NCBI GenBank assembly: GCA_003155465.1
Contig: PMCR01000285.1
Span: forward strand, 5,709-12,178
Source: Myxococcales bacterium
GTDB lineage: Bacteria; Myxococcota; Polyangia; Fen-1088
Length of the DNA stretch: 6,470 nt
Reading direction: 5' to 3'
Numbering within the stretch: position 1 is the stretch's first letter; each line of letters begins with the position of its first letter. A program made the position numbers and the translations under genes. Of the stretch, positions 6,001 to 6,470 are shown in pieces. The notes below the pieces were generated by a model that saw only the letters and a list, made by a program, of their open reading frames with translations, had not been told where the DNA came from and made no database searches.

Positions 6001-6470
6001 GCCGCGAAGTCCTCAATGTGGGCGATGAGACACGGGTGTGCGGGAGCGTAGCGGTCTGCCGATCCCGAGAAGGACTTGCGCAGAATGCCTCGACTGGTGA
6101 GAGGCGCCACCGCCTGTTCGACGGCAGCTTGGGGTAGGCCGGCGCGAGCTGCCAGTTCGTCCACCGTGGAGTTGGAGCGACGGGTGGCTGCGAGCAGCAC
6201 ACGCAAGGCCGGGCGGCCGCCGGCATCATGCACCGCCCGCTGGAAGAAGCTGTGCATCAGCATGGCCGCTCCCCCGCTGCGCTCGTAGCGACGCAACGAG
6301 GTCAGCCGCAACTCGACCGCCATGCCGGCGACGATCTGCAGATTGGCGGGCAGACAGGGGCCGTTGCGGCACAGATCGCCGGCCATCAACGAAGCCAAGC
6401 CGGCTTCGAAGAAGGTGCCGGTGCCGACTGTGGTTTGCTCCAAGATCTGAGTGGCGCTTTCCTGGTCGAG
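3096..6470 (-). CDS. Membrane-anchored HEAT-repeat protein, probable STAND-type ATPase C-terminal part (N-terminus outside window)
   Basis: The last 1124 residues of a very large protein are visible. The frame is open to the window edge: nine codons precede the first possible start (a TTG at 6443), and the upstream residues LDQESATQI continue the same sequence style, so the TTG is probably internal. Numbering from that TTG: residues 1-75 include LPANLQIV and the pattern Y-x3-GG, resembling the helical end of a STAND NTPase unit. Residues 75-146 look like a winged helix ending in YAPAHPCLIAHIEDF, comparable to the Y-x-x-x-H ending seen after such ATPases. An Arg-rich stretch follows (158-201), then a single transmembrane helix (about 203-222), a probable beta domain (224-330), and about 23 HEAT-like repeats (341-1100) of the kind D-P-x-x-x-V-R-x-A-A-x-x-A-L. 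Positive charges before the helix predict a cytoplasmic N-terminal part and an extracytoplasmic HEAT solenoid, probably a protein-binding scaffold. No Walker motif is visible, so ATPase identity is inference. Its partner is unknown. Confidence 0.85.
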   Translation of the reverse strand, partial: LDQESATQILEQTTVGTGTFFEAGLASLMAGDLCRNGPCLPANLQIVAGMAVELRLTSLRRYERSGGAAMLMHSFFQRAVHDAGGRPALRVLLAATRRSNSTVDELAARAGLPQAAVEQAVAPLTSRGILRKSFSGSADRYAPAHPCLIAHIEDFAAGDVGAAHDIRRTLRRRILAGERLSLPEIRRVRRYLGGDLAADEASTLKRSIRRSALQIGSAITLLLAVLLALIFEVRTTYTLAFDPARDQPGSRVVVRRGRLSLSFLHFLPSQPRPSSMIADTGFAATSVAADLASRIASGRAVGALDANRTPRIPSWLRAVIDGLGPVPRGVALVLLGESNGVISLKQAFADPASRRDALEALAVVGTGRAGEDEILAAALNDPLPDVRRRGVEVAAAIDRRQGKGAHAATLRAALADQSFAVRSAVLRECSTLDSSTTASILSVALADKDPSFRRLAETSLLDLAARSPAAAADAVRLALWSTDGMARRSAIGLLDQIAVAAPAEAAAVLAQIASDENAPEEARVSALVFLRRTNTISNNLRPMLEKAVMPDASPRLRAVALPLYARLIDPSKVSELALGASKGPPAGRVTGAALWGVVAIKQPDLAARPLKAFLYDPSSEVRVEAARGYGYLRREGPELVRKALLDPNAEVQKAGLDSALRLAAAQPGVIADLLGHLLATVRPGLRRFIVEALGEIGKTRPAAVLPALVRALKQGDGSTRGACARALCVVAVKAPAAASPYLRMAARDANREVRTEAASCLGSLTEGDPKGAARMAIELTSSDEQTVRAAAAASLGALAGRVRETVLVPLINLLEDPERTVRMAAAEALIAYANTGSSLGNRAADLDKKLSGFFLQGDLEERQIVLRVAAHAGLTSILRLAVRDGDDGLRLAAMKAAAGMRPPALEILQAGAEDRQGLVRAEAVRALAAASGTGPERVLPVFEAMLRASDPATRRMGALALGDVTGAPDATAALLAGVLHQRGESVRAAAAEALARIAERDPRAAGPFLEQAISDPAHDVRAAAIRGLGTTWARQRRPAEVAEILETSETDSARRLVAVEALVIQASQAGSGKTGEDAKQARSLLEKLATSGPPLARLAAQVGRAFVGVKLEDMHAFFDRLYGG
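3144..5423 (-). repeat. array of about 23 HEAT-like protein repeats
   Basis: Counting from the TTG at 6443, a motif of the form (D/S)-x-x-x-x-V/A-R-x-x-A-x-x-x-L recurs every 29-42 residues from about residue 341 to 1100. Well-formed copies begin near residues 372, 407, 607, 739, 773, 807, 972 and 1006; weaker ones lie between. Each should be a pair of antiparallel helices, stacking into one long solenoid. Units are diverged, so this is an old array, not a recent DNA-level expansion. The count of 23 is by eye and could be off by two or three. Confidence 0.8.
5778..5837 (-). other. transmembrane helix of the HEAT protein
   Basis: This stretch encodes 20 residues, from ALQIGSAI to LLALIF, with no charged residue. 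It is preceded by a run rich in Arg and Lys (RRTLRRR, EIRRVRR, LKRSIRR) and followed by mixed, mostly polar sequence. It is the only convincing membrane span in the visible protein. The charge distribution places the N-terminal side in the cytoplasm. Confidence 0.85.
6006..6263 (-). other. probable winged-helix segment of the HEAT protein
   Basis: This segment encodes residues 61-146 counted from the TTG at 6443. After a helical stretch, S-T-V-D-E-L-A-A-R-A-G-L-P reads like the second helix and turn of a helix-turn-helix. A-V-E-Q-A-V-A-P-L then fits the recognition helix, and the GILRKS...RYAPAH stretch fits a two-strand wing. In STAND ATPases a winged helix directly follows the nucleotide-binding core and takes part in the switch between states; a DNA-binding role is less likely in a membrane protein of this layout. 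The assignment is by pattern only. Confidence 0.5.

Noticed and set aside
6441..6443. TTG at 6443 as the start codon of the HEAT gene.
   Set aside because: The frame stays open to the window edge and no clear ribosome binding site stands before the TTG; the protein also begins there in the middle of what looks like an ATPase-associated helical region.

Overview
This GC-rich bacterial window holds four protein genes and little intergenic DNA. Three are on the plus strand: the end of a 5-formyltetrahydrofolate cyclo-ligase gene, a complete RNase Y gene (rny), and a gene for a secreted cysteine-rich lipoprotein. They converge on a very large minus-strand gene for a membrane-anchored HEAT-repeat protein. 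Strong G/C bias at third codon positions, a cysteine-rich lipoprotein with repeated four-cysteine modules, the cyclo-ligase/RNase Y pair and a giant HEAT-repeat protein together suggest a myxobacterium or related deltaproteobacterium (Myxococcota). That assignment is inference; no rRNA or other phylogenetic marker is present.

Layout. Positions 1-594 encode the cyclo-ligase. Its frame is open to the left edge and the true start lies outside the window. After 9 bases, 604-2163 encodes RNase Y, with the usual order of membrane anchor, long coiled coil, KH domain and HD domain. Its HD nuclease signature departs from the family pattern: the terminal metal-binding Asp appears as Asn423 and the Lys of HDxGK is Cys371. 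A 68-base gap follows, then 2232-2999 encodes a lipoprotein with 25 cysteines, mostly in four consecutive four-cysteine modules. A 96-base convergent gap (3000-3095) separates it from the minus-strand gene.

The minus-strand gene fills 3096-6470 and is open to the right edge, so its N-terminus is missing. The visible 1124 residues contain what looks like the end of a STAND-type ATPase unit (helical part plus winged helix), an arginine-rich segment, one transmembrane helix, a short probable beta domain, and about 23 HEAT-like repeats to the C-terminus. By the positive-inside rule the ATPase end would be cytoplasmic and the HEAT solenoid extracytoplasmic.

The cyclo-ligase and rny are probably cotranscribed; folate salvage and RNA decay are both housekeeping functions and no direct functional link is visible. 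The lipoprotein may be read from the same transcript or a weak promoter of its own. Nothing in the sequence ties the HEAT protein to the plus-strand genes. No mobile element, CRISPR array, tRNA or rRNA was seen.
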